Origin: Streptomyces sp. CB01580
GTDB taxonomy: Bacteria; Actinomycetota; Actinomycetes; Streptomycetales; Streptomycetaceae
Length of the DNA stretch: 49,560 bases
Reading direction: 5' to 3'
NCBI RefSeq assembly: GCF_001905795.1
Contig: NZ_LIXJ01000043.1
Span: 1 to 49,560 of the forward strand
The notes under the pieces were generated by a model. The model did not search any database, was not told the DNA's origin, and worked only from the letters and a program-made list of their open reading frames with translations. A program made the position numbers and the translations under genes. Below, piece by piece: positions 8,011 to 16,507 of the stretch; the first letter of the stretch is position 1, and the number at the start of each line of letters is the position of its first letter.

Positions 8011-10005
8011 GTAGTCGTACCGGTCCGGCAGTTCCTCGTCGGTGACCGCGGCCCACACCTCGTCCAGGATCTCCGCCCCCTCGCGCAGATCGGCGACCTC
8101 GAAGCCCTCGTCGAAAACTGCCCGGGCGGCGGTACGGTCGCCCTCGGCGATCAGCAGCCGGGCCTCCAGCAGGCAAAAACGCCCGCGACCGCGGACCTCC
8201 GGGGGCAGCCCGGCCCACACCTCCCGGGCCGCCTCGGGACGCTCCGCCGCCAGCAGTGCCTCGATCGCCTCGCGGCCGAGCGCCGTCACGGCGGCCGTCC
8301 GGGCCTCACCACCGACGCCGTGGCCACCGGCATCGCCGTTGCCGACACCGGCACCGCCGTCGGGACGCTCCGCGCCCAGGTCGTCGAACGCCTCCGCGTA
8401 GAGTCCGGCGGCCCGTTCCCGCTGCCCGCTCTCCCCCGCGGCCACGGCGAGGCAGCGCAGCAGCGGCCAGCGGGACGCGGCACGGGCGAGCCCCCGTTCC
8501 CAGCTGCGCACCGCCTGGGCACGGTCACCGGCGTGCCACTGGGCGACACCGAGGTGATATTCGGTGAGCGGATCGGCGGGGGCCGTCTCCAGCATGTCGC
8601 GCCAGTGCCGCGAGACCAGGGAGGGGCCGGGCGGGGCCGCCCGGCGAGGCTCGGGGAGGCTGCCCCGGTCCAGCAGCTCCAGCCAGGGCTCCTGCTGCTC
8701 ACCGAGGGTCGATTCCGCGAACGGGGTGCCCGGCAGCCGGTATCCGCCGCGCCGGACCTCCAGGGCGCCCCACCCGGAACCGGTGGCGAGCGACTCGACG
8801 GGCTCGGTGTCGGCGCAGCGGAGCCACGCGGTGTACGCGGCCTCGGCATCGGCGCGCGGCAGCGCCTCGGCGAGCCGCCGCTCGGTCTCGGCGCGGGCCC
8901 GCGCCCAGTCGTCGCCGTGCACGGCCCCCGGGTCGGCGGACAGCGGCCCGTAGGACTCCAGCCAGCTGAACTCGGCGCCCGGTTCGAGGGGTACGTGCTC
9001 CAGCTGGGTCCGGGCGAGTCCGGCCTGGATCTCGGCGTAGCCCGTGGTGCCGGGTTCGGTGAGCCATTCCTGCCAGCGCCGCCCACCGGGGCCGCTGCCC
9101 CAGAGGAACAGCTTCCGGCCCCGCAGCAGGTCGGTCGACGTCTGGACGAGACCGTGCCCGTGCTCGTCGAGGGAGGCGATCCAGCGGCGGGCGCCGTCGG
9201 GCACCTCGTAGAAGTAGTCGGCGGGGAAGTCGCTCCGCAGCGGATACGTGCGGTCGACAAAACCGGACACCGGAACCGGGACGCGGGTCAGGGCCCGCTC
9301 GTAGCCGAAGTGCCACGCCTCGTCGGCCGGGGCCAGGACGCGGGTGCGTTCGCCCTCGGGAACGGCGATGTTGGACCACCAGTACACGGGGGCGGTGTGC
9401 TGATGCGGGTTGCGTATCCGCACCCCGACATGGAGGAAGTCGGAGTCCTCCGGCAGCCACAGGTCCACCTGGAACGGCAGGTCGCGCAGCCGTTCCCACT
9501 CCCAGAGCCGGATCATGTCCCCGCCGTCGGGCGCGGGCACACGGGCGGCGTGCACCGGTGCGCAGGACAGGGTGGTGTGGCCGGTGGCCCCGATGTTCCA
9601 TTCGATGCCGCCGGAGAACCAGGCACCGTTGAGCGCGAAGTCGGCGGGCTGCAGCACCGGGTTGGTGTAAAGGAGTTCGCGGCCGGTCGGCTTGTGGTGG
9701 AGGGAGTGGACGCGGCCACCGAACCCGGGCAGCACAGTGGCCCTCAGCCGGTCGTTCTCGATGACGATCGCGTCCAGCGAGGTGGGGACGCGCTCGCGTC
9801 CGTACCCGTCGAGAAGGCGCACCGGAAGCACGGTGGACAGTGGTTCGTAGCCGACCTGGCGCGCCATGTCGCGCGGCAGGTCGGCCCGGACCCGTTCGTC
9901 GACGACGTGTGTCTCGTCGAGCGGACGCAACGCGGGCAACGGGTTCTCCGGGCCCAGCGGTGCGGCGGGCAGAGTCAGTACGGCACGTCGTACGGTCGTG
10001 GCCAA
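7990..10005 (-). CDS. DUF5107 domain protein with C-terminal TPR-like region
   Basis: A 671-residue protein. The N-terminal about 400 residues match the DUF5107 pattern: a galactose-mutarotase-like beta-sandwich with FGGRVHSLHHKPTGRELLYTNP, WWSNIAVPEGERTRVLAP and a glycoside-hydrolase-like wall. From about 470 on come helical TPR-like repeats (EYHLGVAQWHAGDRAQAVRSWERGL and LYAEAFDDLG), with a Gly-rich linker near 570. No signal peptide is seen. The function is unknown; the fold suggests carbohydrate binding or processing. ATG 10005 follows GGGAGCGAGG. The gene is divergent from the DUF6204-like gene. Confidence 0.8.
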   Translation of the reverse strand: MATTVRRAVLTLPAAPLGPENPLPALRPLDETHVVDERVRADLPRDMARQVGYEPLSTVLPVRLLDGYGRERVPTSLDAIVIENDRLRATVLPGFGGRVHSLHHKPTGRELLYTNPVLQPADFALNGAWFSGGIEWNIGATGHTTLSCAPVHAARVPAPDGGDMIRLWEWERLRDLPFQVDLWLPEDSDFLHVGVRIRNPHQHTAPVYWWSNIAVPEGERTRVLAPADEAWHFGYERALTRVPVPVSGFVDRTYPLRSDFPADYFYEVPDGARRWIASLDEHGHGLVQTSTDLLRGRKLFLWGSGPGGRRWQEWLTEPGTTGYAEIQAGLARTQLEHVPLEPGAEFSWLESYGPLSADPGAVHGDDWARARAETERRLAEALPRADAEAAYTAWLRCADTEPVESLATGSGWGALEVRRGGYRLPGTPFAESTLGEQQEPWLELLDRGSLPEPRRAAPPGPSLVSRHWRDMLETAPADPLTEYHLGVAQWHAGDRAQAVRSWERGLARAASRWPLLRCLAVAAGESGQRERAAGLYAEAFDDLGAERPDGGAGVGNGDAGGHGVGGEARTAAVTALGREAIEALLAAERPEAAREVWAGLPPEVRGRGRFCLLEARLLIAEGDRTAARAVFDEGFEVADLREGAEILDEVWAAVTDEELPDRYDYRMRPRT

Positions 10006-10268
10006 GGCAACCTCGCTCCCTCACGCGGGCCGCCGCTGGTCCGGGCGCCCCCGTCGACCATGGAACACGCTGGACGGCGGCCCGGCCAGGGCCCCGCCGC
10101 CCGGCTCCGGAAAAGGCCGGAAGCTCGCGGCCCCCCGCCACGGACCGAGCCGCCGCCCCGCCCCGGGGCGGCCCCACGAATTCCGTAGTGCGCCACGCCC
10201 CGTCTCCGTACCCTTGGCCGTTCATGAGCACAGGCTCTTCACGTACGGAAGACGGAGCGGGAACCACG

Positions 10269-10655
10269 ATGAGCACCCAGCACACCTACCGAGTGATCGT
10301 GCGCGGCACCTGGCAGGGCCTGACGGAGGAGGCACGCGCCCGCCTCCTGTCCGAGGTGGACCGACACGGGCTGGACGCGATGCAGTTCACCGAGGCGGGT
10401 TCGCTGTCGTACGACCGGGTGCTCAAGCACTTCAGCATGCGCTTCGTGGTCGTGTCGGACGCCGCGGACGGCGAGGAGATGGCGTCCGCGATCGCCGAGG
10501 ACCGCGCCGAGACCTGGTTGAGGGAACTGGGTTACGGCCACGCCGAACTCCGTTCCACCGCGACGGACATGGACACCATGAAGATCAATTACAAGGGGCG
10601 GCGGCCGGACGGGGCGGCCGCCGGGCGCCCCGTCGCCGGTGAACGGCTCAGCTGA
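10269..10655 (+). CDS. Small conserved protein, DUF6204-like
   Basis: A 128-residue soluble protein opening with TYRVIVRGTWQGLTEEARARLL. It has an alternating hydrophobic core (FSMRFVVVSDA) and a late LGYGHAELRSTATDMDTMK segment. It resembles the actinobacterial family annotated as DUF6204; this is from memory of the pattern, not a search. No catalytic residues are evident. The last 8 bp overlap the end of the convergent asparagine synthase gene (10648-10655), leaving no room for a terminator between the two. Confidence 0.7.
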   Translation: MSTQHTYRVIVRGTWQGLTEEARARLLSEVDRHGLDAMQFTEAGSLSYDRVLKHFSMRFVVVSDAADGEEMASAIAEDRAETWLRELGYGHAELRSTATDMDTMKINYKGRRPDGAAAGRPVAGERLS

Positions 10656-12498
10656 GGTCCACCTCCGGCCGGTACATGTCCAGCCACGTCGCCAGGTCCA
10701 GGGTGCGTTCCAGGCCGCGCCGGGACGCTCCGGTGACCTGGGGGGCGGTGTGTTCGTCGGCCGCCTTGCTCAGCCGGTCGCGGTCGATGAGCTCGAAGAC
10801 CCGGTGGTCCGGTTGCGCGAGCAGGTCGCGGGCGTGTTCCTGGAGGGCGACGGCGTACTTCGGGTCCTGCGTCGACGGGTAGGGGCTCTTGGTCCGTTCG
10901 TACACGGACCGGGGCAGCACGTCCGCGACGGCTTCGCGCAACAGGCTCTTCTCGCGGCCGTCGAAGGACTTCAGCGCCCAGGGGGTGTTGTAGACGTACT
11001 CGACGAGCCGGTGGTCGCAGAACGGCACCCGGACCTCCAGGCCGACGGCCATGCTGGCCCGGTCCTTGCGGTCGAGCAGGACACGCACGAACCGGGTCAG
11101 GTGGAGGTGGCAGATCCGGCGCATGCGGTACTCGAAGTCGCTCTCGCCGTTGAGCCGTTCGATGCCGGCGACGGCGGTCTCGTAGGAGTCGCGGATGTAC
11201 GACCTGAGGCGGAGGGCCTGGTGCACGTCGTCGCGGAGCATGTCCGCGTCCTCGCCGAAGTGCTCGCTGTAGTGGACCAGCCAGGGGAAGGCGTCGGTGC
11301 GGCGGGCCTCCTCGTCGAAGAACTGGAGGTAGCCGCCGAAGACCTCGTCGGCGGACTCGCCGGACAGCGCGACGGTCGAGTGCTCGCGGATGGCCCGGAA
11401 GAGCAGGTAGAGCGAGGAGTCCATGTCCCCCAGGCCCATCGGCAGGTCGCGGGCGCGGATCACCCGGGCGCGTACGTCGGGGTCGGCGAGGGTGTCGGGG
11501 TCGAGCACGATGTCGCGGTGGAGGGTGCCCGCCTGCCGGGCCACGTCGTGCACGAACGGGGTGTCGGGGGTGGTGCGCAGCGCGTCGGCGACGAAGTTCT
11601 CGGTGCGTCCGACGAAGTCGACGGCGAACGTGCGGACCTTCTCGCCGCTCTCGGCGAGCCGCCGGGCGGCGAGGGCGGTGACCGCGGACGAGTCGAGGCC
11701 ACCGGAGAGCAGGACACAGCGGGGTACGTCGGAGACCAGCTGGCGGCCCACGATGTCGTCGAGCAGCGAGCGCACGGTGGTGATGGTGGTGTCGCGGTCG
11801 TCGTGGTGCGCACGGGTCTCCAGCCGCCAGTAGACGCGCCGGCGCAGGCCGTCGCGGTCCACGGTGACGACCGTGCCGGGCTCCACCTCGCGCATGCCGT
11901 CCCACACGGCGTGCCCGGGGGTCTTGACGAGGCTGAACAGTTCACGGAGCCCGTCGAGGGTCACCCGGGGCCGAGCCAGCGGGTTGGCCAGAATGGCCTT
12001 GGGTTCCGAGCCGAACAGCACTCCGTCGGGCGTCGGCCAGTAGTAGAACGGCTTGACGCCCATCCGGTCGCGGATCATGACGAGCTTGTCGTGACGGCCG
12101 TCCCAGACGGCGAAGGCGTACATGCCGTTGATGCGTTCGGCGACGGCCTCGCCCCACTCCAGGTAGCCGTGCAGCACGACCTCGGTGTCCGAGTCGGTGG
12201 TGAACCGGTGCCCGCGGCCGGTCAGCTCGCCGCGGAGTTCGGTGAAGTTGTACGCCTCGCCGGAGTAGACGAGGGCGACATCCCCCTCGGACGTGGAGAC
12301 GGACATGGGCTGGCGTCCGCCCGGCAGGTCGATGATCGCGAGTCGGCGGTGCCCGAGCCCCGCGTGCGCGTCGGTCCAGGTCCCCCGGTCGTCCGGGCCC
12401 CGGCAGGCCATCGTCTCCGCCATCGCGTCGAGCGTCGCGGCCTCCTCGGATGCCCGGAGATCACGGTCGTAGGAGACCCAGCCTGCGATGCCACACAT
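10648..12498 (-). CDS. asnB: Asparagine synthase (glutamine-hydrolysing)
   Basis: A 616-residue class II amidotransferase. It converts aspartate, ATP and glutamine to asparagine. Cys2 (MCGIAG) is the glutaminase nucleophile, with RRLAIIDL and GEAYNF in the N-terminal domain. The synthetase domain carries the ATP pyrophosphatase loop SGGLDSS near 255-261, GESADEVFGGY and the C-terminal RVPFCDHRLVEY. ATG 12498 has GGGAGGA upstream, and processing needs Cys at position 2, which fixes the start. Length and domains are normal. No biosynthetic cluster surrounds it, so a housekeeping or cell-wall-amidation role is as likely as a secondary-metabolite one. Confidence 0.93.
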   Translation of the reverse strand: MCGIAGWVSYDRDLRASEEAATLDAMAETMACRGPDDRGTWTDAHAGLGHRRLAIIDLPGGRQPMSVSTSEGDVALVYSGEAYNFTELRGELTGRGHRFTTDSDTEVVLHGYLEWGEAVAERINGMYAFAVWDGRHDKLVMIRDRMGVKPFYYWPTPDGVLFGSEPKAILANPLARPRVTLDGLRELFSLVKTPGHAVWDGMREVEPGTVVTVDRDGLRRRVYWRLETRAHHDDRDTTITTVRSLLDDIVGRQLVSDVPRCVLLSGGLDSSAVTALAARRLAESGEKVRTFAVDFVGRTENFVADALRTTPDTPFVHDVARQAGTLHRDIVLDPDTLADPDVRARVIRARDLPMGLGDMDSSLYLLFRAIREHSTVALSGESADEVFGGYLQFFDEEARRTDAFPWLVHYSEHFGEDADMLRDDVHQALRLRSYIRDSYETAVAGIERLNGESDFEYRMRRICHLHLTRFVRVLLDRKDRASMAVGLEVRVPFCDHRLVEYVYNTPWALKSFDGREKSLLREAVADVLPRSVYERTKSPYPSTQDPKYAVALQEHARDLLAQPDHRVFELIDRDRLSKAADEHTAPQVTGASRRGLERTLDLATWLDMYRPEVDLS

Positions 12499-12859
12499 AC
12501 GCGTCCTCCCGATGCGGTCCCGGCCGGGAAGCGGTCGTACGCACGGGTCGCCCCGGCGGGGGCGGCGTGCCGTGGGCGAGGGCCCGGCAGAACCGGTTGC
12601 GAACCAGTTGCATTGAGCAGCTATATGACGAGGCTCTGCCTCCGACCGCGTTCGGTCAATACGGGTGTCGCGCCGGCAGGTCCGGTCCCTCACGCTTTCG
12701 GCCGCCGCTTTCCCGTTCCTATACGGAGTTCCGCGCTCCGCGGCCCGTGGAATACGGCCTCGCGGGCCTCGGTGGCGCTCCGATCCGGCCACGGGCAAAG
12801 ACTTCCCCAATCCGGTTCGGCCGGTGGAGTGGGTCGGCGACGGCCGAGGCGGGGCCCGG
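12499..12859. promoter_or_regulatory. asnB upstream region with 11-bp tandem direct repeat
   Basis: A 361-bp gap without a gene. GAACCRGTTGC is present twice in direct tandem (12590-12600 and 12601-12611), about 90-110 bp upstream of the asnB start, next to an AT-richer stretch (12612-12632, containing CTATATGAC). Spacing of one helical turn is typical of cooperative regulator binding. No named regulator can be assigned. Confidence 0.4.
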
Positions 12860-13441
12860 TCAGCCCGCCGCGCGCCGCGGCATCCCGGCCGTGATCGCCC
12901 ACCGTTCGTGGTCGCGCCAGGCCCCGTCGACGAGGAGGAAGTCCGGCGAGAACCCTTCGAGGCGGAATCCGGCCCGTCGGACGAGCGCCAGGGACGCCTC
13001 GTTGCCGGGCTGGATGTTGGCTTCGAGGCGGTGCAGGCCGAGGGGACCGAAGGCGTGGCGCAGGACCAGTTCCAGCCCCTCGCCCATCAGGCCGCGCCCC
13101 GCCGCGTGGACGAAGGCGCCGTACCCGAGTGCGCCGCAGCAAAACCCGCCGCGCACGATGTTGTTGATGTTGATGAATCCGGCGATCGCGCCGGGGCCGC
13201 GTCCGCCCTCGCCTTCGCGTCGGCAGACCAGGAAGCCGGCCCTCGTGGGGTCGTCGATCAGTCGTCCGGCGTACACGGCGTACGCCTCGGCGTCGAGGGG
13301 CGGGAAGAGCCAGGGGCGGTGCAGGTCCCGGCTCTCCCGCGCGCGGGTGGTGAACTCTTCGGCGTCCGCCCGGCGGTAGGGGCGGATCGCCGCACGACGC
13401 CCCTCGGCCAGGAAGTCGGTCTCGGCTTCGGTTTCCGGCAT
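12860..13441 (-). CDS. GNAT N-acetyltransferase (RimJ/RimL-like)
   Basis: A 193-residue GNAT protein. It has the substrate-proximal motif IRPYRRADAEEFTTRARES, central strand IAGFININNIVRGGF, the acetyl-CoA pyrophosphate loop region HAAGRGLMGEGLELV and the RimJ/RimL hallmark LGLHRLEANIQPGNEASLALVRRAGFRLEG. It probably acetylates an amino group of a protein N-terminus or small molecule. It follows the LD-carboxypeptidase by 60 bp on the same strand and could be the last gene of the peptidase operon. Confidence 0.88.
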   Translation of the reverse strand: MPETEAETDFLAEGRRAAIRPYRRADAEEFTTRARESRDLHRPWLFPPLDAEAYAVYAGRLIDDPTRAGFLVCRREGEGGRGPGAIAGFININNIVRGGFCCGALGYGAFVHAAGRGLMGEGLELVLRHAFGPLGLHRLEANIQPGNEASLALVRRAGFRLEGFSPDFLLVDGAWRDHERWAITAGMPRRAAG

Positions 13442-13501
13442 CCGGTCAGGTTACGGGCCGGTCCGGGTGCGGTCCTGCTCGGCGGAGGCGGGGAACGACG
13501 G

Positions 13502-14491
13502 TCAGATCAGCGCGGGCACCTCGGTGGTGAGCGTGGCGGGGCCGCCGTCGGCGGGCGCGTCCAGCACGGCCGGCACACCGAGCGGAATCGTCAGCCCCGT
13601 CGGCCCGTGCCCGAAGCCCAGCTCCTCCACGACGGGCACGCCCAGCGCGCCGAGCCGGTCCGCCAGGACGGCCCGCACCTGCTCGTACGGCCCGCAGCCC
13701 TCCCAGGAACCGCAGGCCACGCCGGCGATCCCGGCGAGCGCCCCGGCCCGCGACAGGTGGGTGAGGATGCGGTCGACACTGTACGGGTCCTCGGTGGTGT
13801 CCTCGATGACCAGCAGTCCGCCCCGGGCGGAGGTCCGGGCGTGCGGGGTGCCGATGCCGGCGGCGAGCAGGCTGACGCAGCCGCCGAAGGTCACGCCGCG
13901 CGCCGTGCCGGGCACCAGCGTCCGTGCGCCGGGCAGCCCGAGCGTCCGCACCGTCTCGGGCTCGAACAGGGTGGCCCGCAGGGACTCCTGGGTGTCCGGG
14001 TCCTTCAGGAAGGTCTCGGTGCCCACCATCGGGCCGTGCAGCGTGACGAGGCCCAGGCGCTCGGCGAACGCCTCGTGGAGCACGGTGATGTCGCTGTAGC
14101 CGATGAACACCTTGGGCCCGGCGGCGCGCATCGCGGCCCAGTCGACCAGATCGACCATGCGGTGCGCGCCGTAGCCGCCGCGGGCACAGATCACCGCGTC
14201 GACCGAGGGATCGCACCAGGCCTCCTGGAGGTCGCGTGCCCGCGCCTCGTCGGCGCCCGCCAAATACTCCAGCTCCGGATGGACGGCGCGCGCATGGGGC
14301 GCCTCCACCGGTTCGAGGCCCCAACGGCGCAGGATGTCGAGCCCCGGATCCAGGCGGTCGGCGGGGACGGGCCCGCTCGGCGACACGACGGCGATCCTGG
14401 CACCGGGGCGCAGCCGGGCGGGGCGGGTCAGCGGTTCGAGCGTCCGCGGTGCGGGCTTCCGCTCTTCGGGGATACGTGCTTCGGGGGTCAC
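13502..14491 (-). CDS. S66 LD-carboxypeptidase family protein
   Basis: A 329-residue serine peptidase of family S66, which includes the LdcA muropeptide LD-carboxypeptidase and MccF. The triad is complete by motif: Ser133 in GYSDIT, Glu234 in EDTTEDPYSVDR, and His295 in GFGHGPTGLTIPLG. ARGGYG lies at 103-108. The common GGNLSLL reads GGCVSLL here. LdcA-type enzymes remove the terminal D-Ala after diaminopimelate in stem peptides. The GTG start overlaps the stop of the S9 peptidase gene by 4 bp, so the two are translationally coupled. An MccF-like detoxifying role cannot be excluded. Confidence 0.88.
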   Translation of the reverse strand: MTPEARIPEERKPAPRTLEPLTRPARLRPGARIAVVSPSGPVPADRLDPGLDILRRWGLEPVEAPHARAVHPELEYLAGADEARARDLQEAWCDPSVDAVICARGGYGAHRMVDLVDWAAMRAAGPKVFIGYSDITVLHEAFAERLGLVTLHGPMVGTETFLKDPDTQESLRATLFEPETVRTLGLPGARTLVPGTARGVTFGGCVSLLAAGIGTPHARTSARGGLLVIEDTTEDPYSVDRILTHLSRAGALAGIAGVACGSWEGCGPYEQVRAVLADRLGALGVPVVEELGFGHGPTGLTIPLGVPAVLDAPADGGPATLTTEVPALI

Positions 14492-16467
14492 CGCTTCAGC
14501 TCCAGAGCCGGTACGTCGGGGCAGTCGAATCCGAAGGTCTGTGCGTACAGGGAGAGTTCGGCCTCCAGGGCTCGGATCATGGTGTCGGCGCGACGGAATC
14601 CGTGTCCCTCCCCCTCGAAGGCGAGGTAGGCGTGCGGGACGCCGCGTCCCTCGATCGCGGCCAGGAACCGTTCGCACTGGACGGGCGGGCAGATCGGGTC
14701 GGCGAGTCCCTGGAGCAGGAGGAAGGGTGTGTTCAGTCGTTCGGTACGGCTGAGCGGGGACCGTTCGCGGTAGCGTTCCGGGACCCCGGCGATCGGGCCG
14801 ACCAGGGACTCCAGGTAGCGCGACTCGAAGTCGTGGGTCTCGTCCGTGCCCCAGCCGGTCAGGTCGAGGACGGGGTAGATGATCGTGCCGCAGGCGTAGA
14901 CGTCGGTGCCGGTCAGCGAGGCGGCGGTGGTCCAGCCGCCCGCGCTGCCGCCCCGGATGGCGAGGCGGCCGGGGTCGGCCGTGCCCTCGGCGGCCAGGGC
15001 CCCGGCGACGGCCGCGCAGTCCTCGACGTCGACGACGCCCCACTGTTCGCGCAGCCGGTTGCGGTAGTCCCTGCCGTAGCCGGTGGAGCCGCCGTAGTTG
15101 ACCTCCACGACGCCGATGCCGCGCGAGGTGAAGTACGCGATCTCCAGGTCGAGTACGAGTGCGGCGTGCCCGGTCGGGCCGCCGTGCGCCCACACGACGT
15201 AGGGCGGCAGTTCGCCGTCGGGACCGGTCCGCCCTGGGTTGCGCGGCGGGTGGACGTGGGCGTGGATCTCCCGGCCGTCGGGTCCGGTGAAGGTACGGGG
15301 CTCGGGCCGCGGGTAGTAGGCGGGGTCGACGGCGTCCTCGTGCGGTGTGCCGATGACGCGCGTCCGGCCGGTCGCGGTGTCCAGCTCCACGACCTCGTAG
15401 GCGCTGGACGGGCTCGCGGCGATGCCGATGATGCGGCTGCCGTGCGCGGCGAGCGAGGCGGCCCACGCGGTCCAGGGCCCGGCGACGTCGGTGAGTTCGC
15501 CGGTCCGCGGGTCGAGGATGCCGAGGGTCGTGGTGCCCGTGCCGTGGACGGTGGCGACGAGGCCGTTGTCCAGCGGCCGGAACCAGCGGCAGCCGATCGT
15601 CCAGAGCGGGCCGGCGAACTCCTCCTCCCGGGCGCACAGCGGCACGGCGCCCCCGTGCGGGTCGGCGCGGTACAGGTTCCACCAGCCGCTGCGGTCACCG
15701 GCGAACAGCAGCGATCCGTCGGCGTCCCACTCGATCTGCGGGATCGACTCCTCGGGGCCGCCCGCGAAGCTGCGGACGTCCCGGAACGTGCCGTCCTCGG
15801 TGACGTCGGCGAGCATCACCTCCGTGCCGTCCCACGGCATGCGCGGATGGTCCCAGGCGATCCAGGCGGCCCGGCGCCCGTCGGGCGAGAGCTTCGCCCC
15901 GGTGACGAACCGGCGGCCGTCGTCGGTGAGCTCGCGGATCGCCGTGCGGTCGTCGGCGGCCGAGCCGTCCAGGGGGACGGCGGCGATCACCCGGCGCAGG
16001 TCGGTGGGCGCCTCGCCGGTGAACTCCTCCAGCACGCACCACACTTCACCCCTGTGGAGGTGGAGGCTCGGATCGACCCAGCGCAGCCCTCCGCCGACGG
16101 CACCGACCGGGGTGAGCGGCCGGGGTCCGCCGGGCTCGTCCGGGGCGTACGCGTACAGCCGCTGGTCGGCGAAGTCGACGAAGACGACGAGCGGTCCGCC
16201 CTCGGCACGGGCGGCCCCGGCCCAGGGCTGTCCGCCGTACTCGACGACCCGGCTCCGTACGTTCCACGGGGCGGGCAGCACGCTCGCGGTCGTCCCGTCC
16301 GCGCGGCGGCGGACCAGGGCGCGGCGGCCCGCCTCGGCGGGGCGCGGTTCCGTCCACCACACCTCGTCGCCGACGGTGCCGACGTGGTCCGGGCGGCCGT
16401 CTCGGGAGGCGGCGAGGGCGGCGTCGATCGGTGACGGCCATGTTCCGTGGGCCCCTGTGGGCAGCAT
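14488..16467 (-). CDS. S9-family prolyl oligopeptidase-type peptidase
   Basis: A 659-residue cytoplasmic serine peptidase. An N-terminal seven-bladed propeller (about 20-390, with WIAWDHPRMPWDGTEV and LSPDGRRAAW type blades) is followed by an alpha/beta-hydrolase domain. The nucleophile is Ser508 in GGSAGG, with Asp590 in GLADPICPP and His622 in GEGHGF. The start is set by the ribosome site: AGGGGG is 2 nt from an upstream GTG (16473) but 8 nt from ATG 16467, so the ATG is preferred. It is the third gene of the peptidase operon, 40 bp after the M20 gene. Confidence 0.9.
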   Translation of the reverse strand: MLPTGAHGTWPSPIDAALAASRDGRPDHVGTVGDEVWWTEPRPAEAGRRALVRRRADGTTASVLPAPWNVRSRVVEYGGQPWAGAARAEGGPLVVFVDFADQRLYAYAPDEPGGPRPLTPVGAVGGGLRWVDPSLHLHRGEVWCVLEEFTGEAPTDLRRVIAAVPLDGSAADDRTAIRELTDDGRRFVTGAKLSPDGRRAAWIAWDHPRMPWDGTEVMLADVTEDGTFRDVRSFAGGPEESIPQIEWDADGSLLFAGDRSGWWNLYRADPHGGAVPLCAREEEFAGPLWTIGCRWFRPLDNGLVATVHGTGTTTLGILDPRTGELTDVAGPWTAWAASLAAHGSRIIGIAASPSSAYEVVELDTATGRTRVIGTPHEDAVDPAYYPRPEPRTFTGPDGREIHAHVHPPRNPGRTGPDGELPPYVVWAHGGPTGHAALVLDLEIAYFTSRGIGVVEVNYGGSTGYGRDYRNRLREQWGVVDVEDCAAVAGALAAEGTADPGRLAIRGGSAGGWTTAASLTGTDVYACGTIIYPVLDLTGWGTDETHDFESRYLESLVGPIAGVPERYRERSPLSRTERLNTPFLLLQGLADPICPPVQCERFLAAIEGRGVPHAYLAFEGEGHGFRRADTMIRALEAELSLYAQTFGFDCPDVPALELKR

Positions 16468-16507
16468 GTTCACATCCCCCTGTAGCGGGTCGGGCGGTGG
16501 TGGCGGG

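Noticed and set aside
6612..12498. Secondary-metabolite gene cluster (methyltransferase, VOC, asnB)
   Set aside because: No core biosynthetic enzyme, transporter or pathway regulator is present and the genes are on different strands with ordinary spacing.
13502..14491. Microcin-C-type immunity protein (MccF)
   Set aside because: The S66 family includes both LdcA and MccF, and no microcin or aminoacyl-adenylate synthesis genes are nearby. The neighbouring D-aminopeptidase fits peptide turnover better.
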